64,000 bases of DNA from a virus. The notes beneath the pieces were generated by a model. That model saw nothing but the letters and a program-made list of their open reading frames with translations, searched no databases and was not told where the DNA came from. Positions 41,002 through 49,230 of the stretch are shown here, piece after piece (the first letter of the stretch is position 1; each line of letters starts with the position of its first letter). The stretch covers positions 62,001-126,000 of the IMG/VR virus record IMGVR_UViG_3300036939_000082; one strand, written 5' to 3'. Position numbers and translations under genes: made by a program.

Positions 41002-41110
41002 AGTCTAACACGTCTTTTGTGATGTTCTTGGCTGTGTGTTGTATATTTTTGTAAAGCCGTTCTAGAAGGACGGGGTTTCCACCCACTTTTTTTGATGATT
41101 TTACTTGAAA

Positions 41111-42130
41111 ATGGTTAAATCATTTGATTATAGCAGTTTGTCTGTTCAAGATCGCGAGCTGTACCAGTGGGGACAGAACCTTCCGCTGGGCATATTTTTA
41201 AACGGCGATCGCCTCCGCGAGTACACCCTCAAGCCGTACATTGGCCATCACGACGTGCTGCTCGGACGGCTTGAAGATGAAAATAGGGAAACCCCCGATC
41301 GCCTGATCCGGATTTTTTCGCAGTTCTTGCCGCAAATTGTGGAGACGATCGACGGGTGGCCGCTTGCCGAGGTAGCTGCCAAGCTAAACACTTCGCCTCC
41401 GCGCTTGTTTCAAGGGATGTACCTAGCTGATATTTTGAGCTTGCTTTTGAATGTTAGGTGCAAGGGAACGGGGCCTCAAATTGCGATTCCTTGTACCTGT
41501 CCTTACTGCGGTCACAAAATCAACCACAGAGAATCGGGCGATCTCTACACCCACGATTTATCTTCTGTGATACTGCGAGGATGCGATACGCTCCTCAACC
41601 CTCCATTGTTTCACGTACAGTTAGCTCGTCCAGTCGATAATACCGACAAGTGTTACTGGGAACCTCCAAGATTTAAAGAAGTTTCTTTGGAAGCAAGCGA
41701 CGCATTTTCCAAGATTAAGTTGCAGGCAGCAGATGCTTTGATCTCCATGTCCGATGAAATGCTCGATAAATTGCATTACCGAGACTACAATAAAATTCAG
41801 CGGGCGATCGGGCAAATGTGGTTCGGTCCGGAGCAAACGATTCCGATGGACTGCCCGAGCTGTCGGGGAGAATGGGTATCGTTCGTCAATTCCGATTTTT
41901 ACTTCTCAACGTTTACTCCGCCACGACCAAATCAAAAAATTGGTTCTGTTGAGAAATATTTTAACGAACTCGATTTTTTCTTCCGAACCGGAGAGCAAGC
42001 TCCTCGAAACGACGTATTTGAGATGACTCCTTCTTCTAGAGAGTTTTGGATTAAAAAATTGTCAGAAATGTACAAAAAACAAAAAGAAGAAATGGATAAA
42101 TCAGCAGCAAAATCTAAAAGTAGGCGCTAA
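41111..42130 (+). CDS. Zinc-ribbon baseplate-assembly candidate
   Basis: A 339-residue protein read from ATG 41111 (a TTG at 41105 is also possible). It has two Cys pairs: CTCPYCGH (about residue 132) and CPSCRGEW (about residue 250), a probable zinc site. Phage baseplate hub assembly proteins of the T4 gp26/gp51 kind have such Cys pairs and lie near spike genes. The spike gene is close downstream on the same strand. The upstream region contains the TnpB element, so its native promoter may be displaced. Confidence 0.5.
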   Translation: MVKSFDYSSLSVQDRELYQWGQNLPLGIFLNGDRLREYTLKPYIGHHDVLLGRLEDENRETPDRLIRIFSQFLPQIVETIDGWPLAEVAAKLNTSPPRLFQGMYLADILSLLLNVRCKGTGPQIAIPCTCPYCGHKINHRESGDLYTHDLSSVILRGCDTLLNPPLFHVQLARPVDNTDKCYWEPPRFKEVSLEASDAFSKIKLQAADALISMSDEMLDKLHYRDYNKIQRAIGQMWFGPEQTIPMDCPSCRGEWVSFVNSDFYFSTFTPPRPNQKIGSVEKYFNELDFFFRTGEQAPRNDVFEMTPSSREFWIKKLSEMYKKQKEEMDKSAAKSKSRR

Positions 42131-42196
42131 TACAGATTGAAATGGCAATTGTCCGATCGCCCTCTTTCAAAAAACACCTTACCGTTAATAAAAATT

Positions 42197-42481
42197 ATGA
42201 TTTGTGTAGACTACTTACAAACAATCAAACCGAAAAGTAAGTCAGTATCAAGATTTGGTAACCAATGGTGTCATCTCTTTTCCGATAATGGAAATATTGA
42301 AGAGTTGCATCAAATGGCACTCAAAATAGGCTTGAAAAAATCCTATTTTCAAAATCACGCTTTTTTGCCTCATTACGACTTGATTCCTAGCAAAAGGGAA
42401 TTAGCTCTAAAAAATGGGGGCGATCGAAAAAGAGTCAGCTTCAACCATTCGCGAAGCAATGTTAAAGGCAAAAGCAAATAG
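42197..42481 (+). CDS. DUF4031-family protein
   Basis: A 94-residue protein read from ATG 42197 (MICVDYLQ); an upstream in-frame start would add 20 non-homologous residues. It matches DUF4031: WCHLFSDNGNIEELHQMALKIGLKKSYFQNH..LPHYDL (quoted in pieces), with conserved His and Asp residues. DUF4031 is common in phages and bacteria and has no assigned function. It sits between the baseplate candidate and a KilA-N gene. Confidence 0.8.
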   Translation: MICVDYLQTIKPKSKSVSRFGNQWCHLFSDNGNIEELHQMALKIGLKKSYFQNHAFLPHYDLIPSKRELALKNGGDRKRVSFNHSRSNVKGKSK

Positions 42482-42520
42482 ACAAATAATTTAGTTCCGC
42501 TTGTCTGATTGCCTACCAAT

Positions 42521-42568
42521 AAAAAAAAGGTCACATCAAGAATATATTCTTAGCGTGACTTTTTTGTT
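42521..42568 (+). terminator. Intrinsic terminator before KilA-N
   Basis: GGTCAC pairs with GTGAC, with an inner palindrome AGAATATATTCT, then seven T residues. It ends the upstream unit. A TAAAAT -10-like element and the KilA-N leader follow. Confidence 0.7.
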
Positions 42569-42645
42569 GTAAAATTGGCGTTAAGGGCAATCGATCCAAA
42601 CGATTTGCACTTAACTAAACACTCAACTCTATACCGGAGAGCCAA

Positions 42646-43134
42646 ATGTCTAAAGCAATGGTATCATGGTTCGATCAATTTCCAGAATATAATGGTCAGA
42701 AAATTGAAATCCGAGGCAAGTATGGGTATGTCTCGGTTCGAGATATTAGCAAAGCACTCGGAAAACGATTCAACAACTGGACTAGAACCCAATTTGCAAA
42801 AGACGTGTTAGAAGAACTTTCACTTTTAACGGGTCTGCCCGTCGCTAATGCTGACACAGAATTAGCGATCAAGAGCGACTACTCAGAAATGAGTAGTCGC
42901 TCAAAAGCTTTGATAGACTACGTTAGAGGCGATGAAGGATCTATTTTTGTTCATCCATCAGTAGCGTTCGCTTATTCAATGTCAGATGCTCGATTTTTTG
43001 CTCGGATCAGTCTGTGGTTGTCGCAAATGCAGGAATTTGGGACAGTAAACCCCCACGTTAAAGATTGGACTCAAGAGGAATTTCGTCGCGGGCTACAATT
43101 TAACCGCGACGACATTGACGAACTAAACAGTTAG
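42646..43134 (+). CDS. KilA-N domain protein
   Basis: A 162-residue protein with a good GGAGAG Shine-Dalgarno sequence. The core GKYGYVSVRDISKALGKRFNNWTRTQF (in pieces), EGSIFVHPSVAFAYSMS and WLSQMQEF match the KilA-N DNA-binding domain (HxxxAxxxAxWxSxxF type, here HPSVAFAYSMSDARFFARIS). These proteins are common in phages and often regulate or antagonise host processes. The C-terminal helix may be a dimer or binding region. Confidence 0.8.
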   Translation: MSKAMVSWFDQFPEYNGQKIEIRGKYGYVSVRDISKALGKRFNNWTRTQFAKDVLEELSLLTGLPVANADTELAIKSDYSEMSSRSKALIDYVRGDEGSIFVHPSVAFAYSMSDARFFARISLWLSQMQEFGTVNPHVKDWTQEEFRRGLQFNRDDIDELNS

Positions 43135-43172
43135 CCCGATCGCCCGCCCGCATCCAAAAACTAAACACACGC

Positions 43173-43206
43173 CCCGTCAGGGTTCCCTCTGGCGGGTTTT
43201 TTATTT
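43173..43206 (+). terminator. Hairpin copy 1 before the spike-start copy
   Basis: CCCGTCAG...CTGGCGGG stem and TTTTTTATTTTT run directly into an ATG. Almost the same hairpin occurs at 43356-43378 and 44029-44051. Confidence 0.65.
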
Positions 43207-43208
43207 TT

Positions 43209-43330
43209 ATGAGCTTTGAATCAAAAATAACCCCAGAAAAAGTTCAAGCAACGCATATTAAAGAAGGATTTGTGATGGGCTGGATGCCCGGAGTAATTGT
43301 AGATGTAAACGATCCAGAGAAAATCGCCCA
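43209..43330 (+). pseudogene. Second copy of the spike gene 5' end
   Basis: The first about 40 codons (MSFESKITPEKVQATHIKEG ... DVNDPEKI) are the same as those of the spike gene at 44064, with several silent base changes. After codon 39 the frame runs through a terminator copy (43356-43378) and into the 43440 gene in the same reading frame. So this is a promoter-proximal remnant or acquired allele edge, not a gene by itself. Confidence 0.85.
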
Positions 43331-43355
43331 CCGCCCGAAAAATCAAACACTCGCC

Positions 43356-43382
43356 CCACCAGGGTTTCCCTCTGGTGGTTTT
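43356..43382 (+). terminator. Hairpin copy 2, after the spike-start copy
   Basis: CCACCAGGGTTTCCCTCTGGTGG followed by TTTTACATT. It lies before the promoter of the inserted gene. Confidence 0.7.
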
Positions 43383-43439
43383 ACATTAAAATGCAAAATA
43401 AAATATGCTAGAATAGTTTCAAAACTAACAGAAAGAACA

Positions 43440-43904
43440 ATGATAGAACACTTAATGATTCAATCCAGATTGTCAGCCATGCTATTTTCTGGATCAATAA
43501 AGTACAGCGATACTCCGCTACCCAGTTCTTTTTTTTCGACTATTTTAATCGGTGGATGCGATGACATTGGAACGTATACTGAGACAACTTACGTGAAAAA
43601 GGTACTGTATTCAACATCAAGCCTTACTTGCTTTGCTTTTGAAGTTGTTGCCGACTTGACTAGACTTTACAGATTAGAGCAAAAAGATAAATACGGTCAT
43701 TCGATGGCACAAATATCTGAATCAGACAAAAAAGGTGTGGTTTTATTGGCTACTCCAATACAAAGCTTTAGTGAATTTGAAGAATTATGGTATTGTGATT
43801 ATACCGAATTACTCATTAAATCTTTAGGTGATTTACCAATAATTAGGACACTGTCTGAACCAATGGTAGCCGTGCGTGAAGAATCTTCCTTGTTGTATTC
43901 ATAA
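43440..43904 (+). CDS. Hypothetical moron inserted before the spike gene
   Basis: A 154-residue protein from the ATG at 43440. A TAGAAT -10-like box (43409-43414) and a GAAAGAACA leader precede it. It happens to be in frame with the spike-start copy upstream, but a terminator and promoter separate them. Residues of about 60-110 contain alternating strands and helices. No family is recognised. It lies between two copies of the spike 5' end, so it is an insertion. Confidence 0.6.
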   Translation: MIEHLMIQSRLSAMLFSGSIKYSDTPLPSSFFSTILIGGCDDIGTYTETTYVKKVLYSTSSLTCFAFEVVADLTRLYRLEQKDKYGHSMAQISESDKKGVVLLATPIQSFSEFEELWYCDYTELLIKSLGDLPIIRTLSEPMVAVREESSLLYS

Positions 43905-43911
43905 AAATTAA

Positions 43912-43962
43912 CACTCTTCAACCTAAAGGTACGAAGATTCTTTGTTTTATGTGTTGACTTGC
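43912..43962. mobile_element. IS605-type hairpin end remnant
   Basis: CTTCAACCTAAAGGTACGAAGATTC at 43916-43940 (key words CTTC...ACCTAAAGGT...GAAG) has the same loop as the TnpB element right end (CCCC...ACCTAAAGGT...GGGG, then ATTC) but different stem bases that still pair. A TTGAC lies at 43953-43957. No transposase gene is present. It may be a relic or a related RNA-forming end. Confidence 0.5.
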
Positions 43963-44028
43963 TTAGGTAGGATTACTCTAAATCCAGGGTTCTGAATATA
44001 TCCAACAAAAAAAAACTAAACACTCGCC

Positions 44029-44063
44029 CCGCCAGGGTTTCCCTCTGGTGGTTTTTTATTTTT
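44029..44063 (+). terminator. Leader hairpin before the spike gene
   Basis: CCGCCAG / CTGGTGG stem, with TTTTTTATTTTT ending directly at the ATG at 44064. No promoter or Shine-Dalgarno sequence fits in between. Confidence 0.65.
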
Positions 44064-47000
44064 ATGAGTTTTGAATCCAAAATAACCCCAGAAAAAGTCC
44101 AAGCGACGCATATCAAAGAAGGATTTGTGATGGGCTGGATGCCCGGAGTAATTGTAGACGTGAACGATCCAGAGAAGATCGGTCGCGTTAAAGTCAAGTG
44201 CGAACTGCTTTCTGAAACCACCAATATGCCGAACGAAGATGACGGCTGGGTTTGGGTGACGGAAGAGTTCACTGCAAATGGCGTACCCGGTGGCTCCCAC
44301 CGTCCGCTAGCTGAGGGTACGTTAGTTGCTTTGATTCCGATGTTTGGCGACCCTACAAAACTGTTAGTATTTGGCTGTTTGCCGAACCGAGTCGATCGCC
44401 CGCATCCAGATTTTGACAGATCGCACGGAGTTACTGGCAGCGCATCGGCGGGCGGCACGATCGAAATCAACAACGACAAAGACGGTTCCTATTTCAAAAC
44501 TTTTGCGAGCAAAGCCGTACAGTCGGTGTCTGGCGACGGTTCTATCCTTCAGGAGTCGCCGGGGAAGGCTAGAGTTCACTTGATGAAAGACGGCGCTGCT
44601 AGCGTTGAAAACGACAATGCCAGCTTTACCGCCTCGCCGGAAGGCAGCTTAAACGCGCGATCTCTCGGCGGTGCCACTATCAATTTGAACAAGGACGGAA
44701 CGCTGTCGATCGCCTGCGCCGAAAAATCTCAGTTGAGCCTGAACAGCAAAAACGCACATTTAGAAGGACCCCTGCGCCGCCATTCGCGCTTGCTTGCTGA
44801 AGCTAGGGGATTTTTGTCGGCAGATTTAGATCGAGGCGTCAAGCTTCTGAAAAAGTTAGAAAAATTAACTGAAGGTTTTGAAACCGGAACGTTCGGCACA
44901 TCGCATTACATTTACGAGGCTGACGGAATTTTGCAGGGGTTGCGAGATGGAATAGCTGTCAACCTGCCAAAAGGAATTGCTATTTTACAAGAACTAAAGT
45001 CTGCTCCTGCTGTCGATTTGGGCGAAAGTTTAGACGGTCAACTGCGCGAAGCTCTGAGGATCGAGTTAGACAAAATAGTTAACATTGCGGAGAAATCGGT
45101 TGCCAAGGACAAACCTGGAAGCGCGATCGTCGCCACCGCGCTGGGGATGATACCGAAGGATCTCAAGAAACTGCTGGCACTATTAGACGCTGAAGAAAAA
45201 AAAGCGCTGTTTGCTAGGCTGGACGCGATCGTCCCCACATTAGATGCGCTGAGGTACGACGTTGTTTTGCAGAAGGAAGCACTAATAGCCGAGATAGTTC
45301 CCAACGGCTGGCATTCGATCGACGCGATCGTCAAAATGCGCTTGCAAGACAAAATCAAAGGAATGGAAGATACTATTAATCCCAAACCGGAGCGCTTAGA
45401 AAAATTTACAATCAAAAAAGAGAAAGAATGGTGGGACGAGCTGCCGGAAAGAGTGCAAGGGGCGATCGGGCAACTCGGGGAATACTCTGAATTCGCTAAA
45501 GGCAATATGGGCATTTACCAGTTGCACAAAGGCGACGAAACCTTGACAGAACAAGCAGTTTCCCGCGTGTTCAGCAACCAAGATTTAAAAGCTGCTAAAT
45601 TCTTGACAAAAGAACAGCTAGCCGACAAAGACCGAGAAGCCAAACAAATTGAAGAAGACAAAAAAAATGTGGACAAGTTGGTTCCCGGCGAATCTCCGCT
45701 ATCAACTTTGTTTGGTGAAGTTATTCAGGGCTTGATCGAAAAAACCGAGAAAACCTTAAATGCAGTATTGAAAGGACAGAAAAGTATTAAAGGAATTGCA
45801 CCGCTAGAACACTTAGCGTTTCTGCTGCTTCGAGACGACGTACTCTTTAACAAAAATATATTAGTTGAACCGCTCAAAGAAGTTGGTAAACATTTTGAAG
45901 TAGCCAATAACTCTTCTGAGGACATCCTGCAAAACTCTGTAGAAAAAGTATTGCCTAAAGCTTGCAAGGAATTGGCGCAAAAATTGATTCCAATCCTAGA
46001 GTCGGCGATCGACGATTACGGCAAATTACTTCGCGCCGTTCCCGACGAACCCAAGGGTGCAAGGATTACAGCCCGCGAAACCTACGTGCAGATGGAGTCA
46101 AATCGCGGCGACAAAGGGGCGATCGCCCGCATTGGCAAAGAAGGTGCTCAGATAATGGGACCGGAGTTTGCTCCCAACCTTCGAGTATCTATGTACGCCG
46201 ACAAAGCCGGCGGAGGTATGAACGCGGGAGAAAAAGGCGGCGGAGTTCGAGTTGAGCGGCGGATGGCAGAGATTCTAGGACCGGAACGCAAAGACGGAGA
46301 GTTGCCGGAGCGGGAGGAAGACAAGCCTGGAACAGGTAAAAAAGGCGGTCGCAAGTTATTTTCCGAAGGGCAGCGGCGGAAGCAAGGCGGCGAACAGGAC
46401 AAAGCTACAAAGCGACCGAGGTACGACGATTTAGAAGAAAAAGACCGGATGGTGCGGACTTCCTTGTTTGCTGACGCTTACGGCGGCGCTGGAACTTTGT
46501 CGGGAGGGCGCGGAGCCGGTTCGATCGTCCACCTAGAAAAAGCCGAGACTTTCGGTCCAGAAATTGAATTGGACGGTAAAAAACTGCGGACTGGCAGTTT
46601 TGTCTTCGCTCAGGAAGCGGGAAGCGAGGCTGCCGACGGTGCGATATCTTACGTTGCGCGCGATCGGGCTGAAGTTCTCGGACCGGAAAGAGCTGAGGGC
46701 GAGTTCAAAGACGAACAAGACGAACCCCCCGCTAGCGATAAAGATGGGTTTGATTTTGACCTCAAGTCGGTCAAGTTTAAGAAGGGGGGCGATCGGGAAG
46801 AAGGTAAAACCGGAAAATTTGCAGATCCGGAAGCTAAGAAAAAATTGAGAACTTGTCTGTTTGCCGATCGGAAAGGACTGGTTGGCGGCAAGTCCGGCGG
46901 GGACGGAGCTTGTTTTTCAGCAGACGAAACCAAAAGCGGAATGCACGGACCGGCGATCGAAATTGAAGGCAAAAAAACTCGGTCTGGGATGCAAGCAGCT

Positions 47001-48476
47001 CCCGAAGAAACGGCTATGTTTGCTCCTGGCGACGGAGCTATGACTGTTGTTGGAGCCAACCGCGCTGAAGTTCTGGCTCCTGTTCGCAATGACGGCACTC
47101 ACGACGACGACGATTACGAACCGCCTAGCGACCTCGGTGGGTTTAAATTTAATCCCTTGGTTGCAAGATCGATGGAAAAAGGAGGTAGCGCAAAAGAGAA
47201 GCAGTTGGAAAAGCCTAAAGAATCCAAATTAAGAAGCTCTATGTGCGCTGAAAAAAATGGAACCGTGTCGATGAAATCTGGTGGCGACGGCGCTTGCAGT
47301 TTTGTCGATCCGGTGAAAAGCGGAATACTCGGTCCAGCTATTGAGAAGGAAGGGAAAAAAGTCAGAACAGAACTGTTTGCGTGGGAAAACGACATCGGCA
47401 TGAAAGGAGCCGGCGAGAAAGCGGCAATCAGCTACGTGAGCGAAAAAATTGGGGAGTTGCTGGGACCGCAAGTCGAAGATGCGATCGGGGAATTGATCCG
47501 TACCAACATTTTTGCTGATGAAAAGTCGGCAACTGTCTGGGCCGGAGGCAAGGATGGAGCGATGACCGTCGTGACTCAAGAGCTTGCCAAGATGCTCGGT
47601 CCGTCGGGCAAAGGTTTGTTGGAAATGGTAAAAACTTACTCTCAATTTGTAGGCGCAGACGGAGTTTCTAAATTGAAGCTTGCCGAGAAAGTTGCTGAAC
47701 TGTTGGGACCTGACGGAAAAAAAGCGATGCAAATCGGCATGGATTTTGTGAAGCTGCTAGGACCCGGCGGATCTCAAATGGCGATGGCAGAACATGGATT
47801 GAAGCTTTTAGGAATCGACGGCAAATCGGGGCTTCAGATGTTGGGTAAAGTAACTAAGCTGTTGGGACCCGGCGGCAAGGTTTCTCTAAGCATCAGTCCG
47901 AAAAAGTTGCTGTCCAAGGGTCTGGGCGGCGTACTCAGCATGGGCGGATCTGGAACATCGCTGTCGTCGATTGGCACAACTGTATTCCGCAACGGCTCTG
48001 AGGATGGTTCTAAGGGTGTGGGAGTATTGCTCGATCCAAAGAGTGGCTTGCTGTCGCTAAGTTCGTTTTTCTCGGGCGACCACAATAAGCCCCCGGCTGC
48101 GACCGACGAAGATAACGACAATGACGACGATAAGCCCGAAGAACCGATCGCCTGGAACCATCAATCTGCTAGGGTAGCGCTTCAAGGGCGCAACGCACAC
48201 ATCCAATCGTTCGACGAAGACGGCTCGTCTTGCAACGAAGTTCTGTGTACGCCGGATGCCGTTTATGTTCAGGGAAAAAAGATTGTGGTGCGATCGCTCT
48301 CAGACCCTGAAGAAGGAGAAGAACCGGAAACACTGCACGAGATCGAGGTTAGCGAAGATGGGGTATTAATTGATGGTGTTAATCTTTCGATTTTGAGCGA
48401 AATTCAGTCGTTAATAAGTTCGATACTTTCTAGGCTTATTTTTCTGGAGTCATCAATGGGTTCTTCTAGTAGATAG
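44064..48476 (+). CDS. Baseplate spike / hub protein with OB fold (gpV / gp5-like)
   Basis: A 1470-residue protein. Residues 20-115 form the OB-fold domain of phage baseplate assembly proteins (VIVDVNDPEKIGRVKVKC, DGWVWVTEEF, LAEGTLVALIPMFGDP, LVFGCLPN). A central helical domain (about residues 245-680) has coiled-coil and acidic stretches. From about 700 to 1310 there are repeated units with a recurring (L)GP motif, probably an elongated trimeric beta structure. It would tip the tail and pierce the envelope. At 1470 residues it is far longer than typical (200-600). No lysozyme domain is seen. Confidence 0.8.
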   Translation: MSFESKITPEKVQATHIKEGFVMGWMPGVIVDVNDPEKIGRVKVKCELLSETTNMPNEDDGWVWVTEEFTANGVPGGSHRPLAEGTLVALIPMFGDPTKLLVFGCLPNRVDRPHPDFDRSHGVTGSASAGGTIEINNDKDGSYFKTFASKAVQSVSGDGSILQESPGKARVHLMKDGAASVENDNASFTASPEGSLNARSLGGATINLNKDGTLSIACAEKSQLSLNSKNAHLEGPLRRHSRLLAEARGFLSADLDRGVKLLKKLEKLTEGFETGTFGTSHYIYEADGILQGLRDGIAVNLPKGIAILQELKSAPAVDLGESLDGQLREALRIELDKIVNIAEKSVAKDKPGSAIVATALGMIPKDLKKLLALLDAEEKKALFARLDAIVPTLDALRYDVVLQKEALIAEIVPNGWHSIDAIVKMRLQDKIKGMEDTINPKPERLEKFTIKKEKEWWDELPERVQGAIGQLGEYSEFAKGNMGIYQLHKGDETLTEQAVSRVFSNQDLKAAKFLTKEQLADKDREAKQIEEDKKNVDKLVPGESPLSTLFGEVIQGLIEKTEKTLNAVLKGQKSIKGIAPLEHLAFLLLRDDVLFNKNILVEPLKEVGKHFEVANNSSEDILQNSVEKVLPKACKELAQKLIPILESAIDDYGKLLRAVPDEPKGARITARETYVQMESNRGDKGAIARIGKEGAQIMGPEFAPNLRVSMYADKAGGGMNAGEKGGGVRVERRMAEILGPERKDGELPEREEDKPGTGKKGGRKLFSEGQRRKQGGEQDKATKRPRYDDLEEKDRMVRTSLFADAYGGAGTLSGGRGAGSIVHLEKAETFGPEIELDGKKLRTGSFVFAQEAGSEAADGAISYVARDRAEVLGPERAEGEFKDEQDEPPASDKDGFDFDLKSVKFKKGGDREEGKTGKFADPEAKKKLRTCLFADRKGLVGGKSGGDGACFSADETKSGMHGPAIEIEGKKTRSGMQAAPEETAMFAPGDGAMTVVGANRAEVLAPVRNDGTHDDDDYEPPSDLGGFKFNPLVARSMEKGGSAKEKQLEKPKESKLRSSMCAEKNGTVSMKSGGDGACSFVDPVKSGILGPAIEKEGKKVRTELFAWENDIGMKGAGEKAAISYVSEKIGELLGPQVEDAIGELIRTNIFADEKSATVWAGGKDGAMTVVTQELAKMLGPSGKGLLEMVKTYSQFVGADGVSKLKLAEKVAELLGPDGKKAMQIGMDFVKLLGPGGSQMAMAEHGLKLLGIDGKSGLQMLGKVTKLLGPGGKVSLSISPKKLLSKGLGGVLSMGGSGTSLSSIGTTVFRNGSEDGSKGVGVLLDPKSGLLSLSSFFSGDHNKPPAATDEDNDNDDDKPEEPIAWNHQSARVALQGRNAHIQSFDEDGSSCNEVLCTPDAVYVQGKKIVVRSLSDPEEGEEPETLHEIEVSEDGVLIDGVNLSILSEIQSLISSILSRLIFLESSMGSSSR

Positions 48477-48542
48477 AACTTGATTGCTGTCGAAAAATAG
48501 AATAATTGTGTTCAAATCTTTGTGGTTGTGTCACAGATGTAG

Positions 48543-48548
48543 TATAAT
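48543..48548 (+). promoter_or_regulatory. Promoter of the 48580 gene
   Basis: TATAAT (48543-48548), with TTGTGG 17 bases upstream (48520-48525), then a leader with GTAAACAC. Lies after the end of the spike gene. Confidence 0.6.
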
Positions 48549-48579
48549 AGTAATATGTAAACACAAAGCAGTTAACCTC

Positions 48580-49122
48580 ATGAATCTCCAACAACACGCA
48601 GTATCTGTTATGTCCGTAGAGCAATTAATCAGCTTTGGTTCTTCAAATTTTTACGACGAAAACTGTGAGGAACTAGACCTGTTTCCTATTTTATCTTGGA
48701 AAGACATTGTTAATTGGGTTACGTGGTTTTTAGATGAAAAGCCTCGACAGGATTTTAGTCCAGAGGCTATTCGGGAGACAATTGAAGAATGGTTTCCTTC
48801 TGAGTACCATTTTGACGGTGACACCTATGTTTCCGATCCTGAAATTTACCAATCTGAACTAGAAGAGTCTGTTGCTCGTTATGAAGAAATAGACTACTTG
48901 CCACAGATCGGTAAATGCAAGTTTTATCCGACGCTAGGCACGATCGTTTTTAAAGGAATAAACTATTATGAGGATTCTAACATTTTCAACGATAGTGGTT
49001 ATACCTACAAGCGAACTGAGTCTGTATGTAGGATTTCTGTTCAAGAATATGAAGCTAAGATTCTTGCTATGCAAGAAAAAATGACGGTGGCACTGCTTCA
49101 CCTAAAGCGACCAACTGAATAA
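48580..49122 (+). CDS. Hypothetical acidic protein, moron
   Basis: A 180-residue protein read from ATG 48580 after a cassette-type leader; the longer frame from 48484 overlaps the promoter. It is very acidic and aromatic (DKPRQDFSPEAI-like and EEWFPSEYHFDGDTYVSDPEI segments, quoted in pieces). I do not recognise it. A moderately strong terminator follows. Confidence 0.65.
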   Translation: MNLQQHAVSVMSVEQLISFGSSNFYDENCEELDLFPILSWKDIVNWVTWFLDEKPRQDFSPEAIRETIEEWFPSEYHFDGDTYVSDPEIYQSELEESVARYEEIDYLPQIGKCKFYPTLGTIVFKGINYYEDSNIFNDSGYTYKRTESVCRISVQEYEAKILAMQEKMTVALLHLKRPTE

Positions 49123-49157
49123 CAAATATCTTTTGGGTTGCGAAAAAGACCAATAAA

Positions 49158-49204
49158 CTAAAAAGCTCATTGATAAATTGAATTTTATCAACGAGCTTTT
49201 TAAT
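49158..49204 (+). terminator. Terminator of the 48580 gene
   Basis: AAAGCTC...GATAAA pairs with TTTATC...GAGCTTT, then TTTAATT. Confidence 0.7.
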
Positions 49205-49230
49205 TAGAGTAGATCGAGTAAACCAAAATA

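Larger units (their letters stand above)
39783..41085 (-). mobile_element. IS200/IS605-type element carrying only tnpB
   Basis: The element contains one gene, tnpB, with no tnpA. The right end, downstream of tnpB on the minus strand, has a hairpin CCCCGCACCTTTAGGTCGGGG and ends in GGATGGTCAAG; a TTGAC lies at that border on the plus strand. The left end has TTCTAGAAGGACGGGGTTTCCACCC (quoted in part as GAAGGACGGGG). The exact ends are inferred from hairpin positions. Movement would need a TnpA in trans. Confidence 0.7.
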
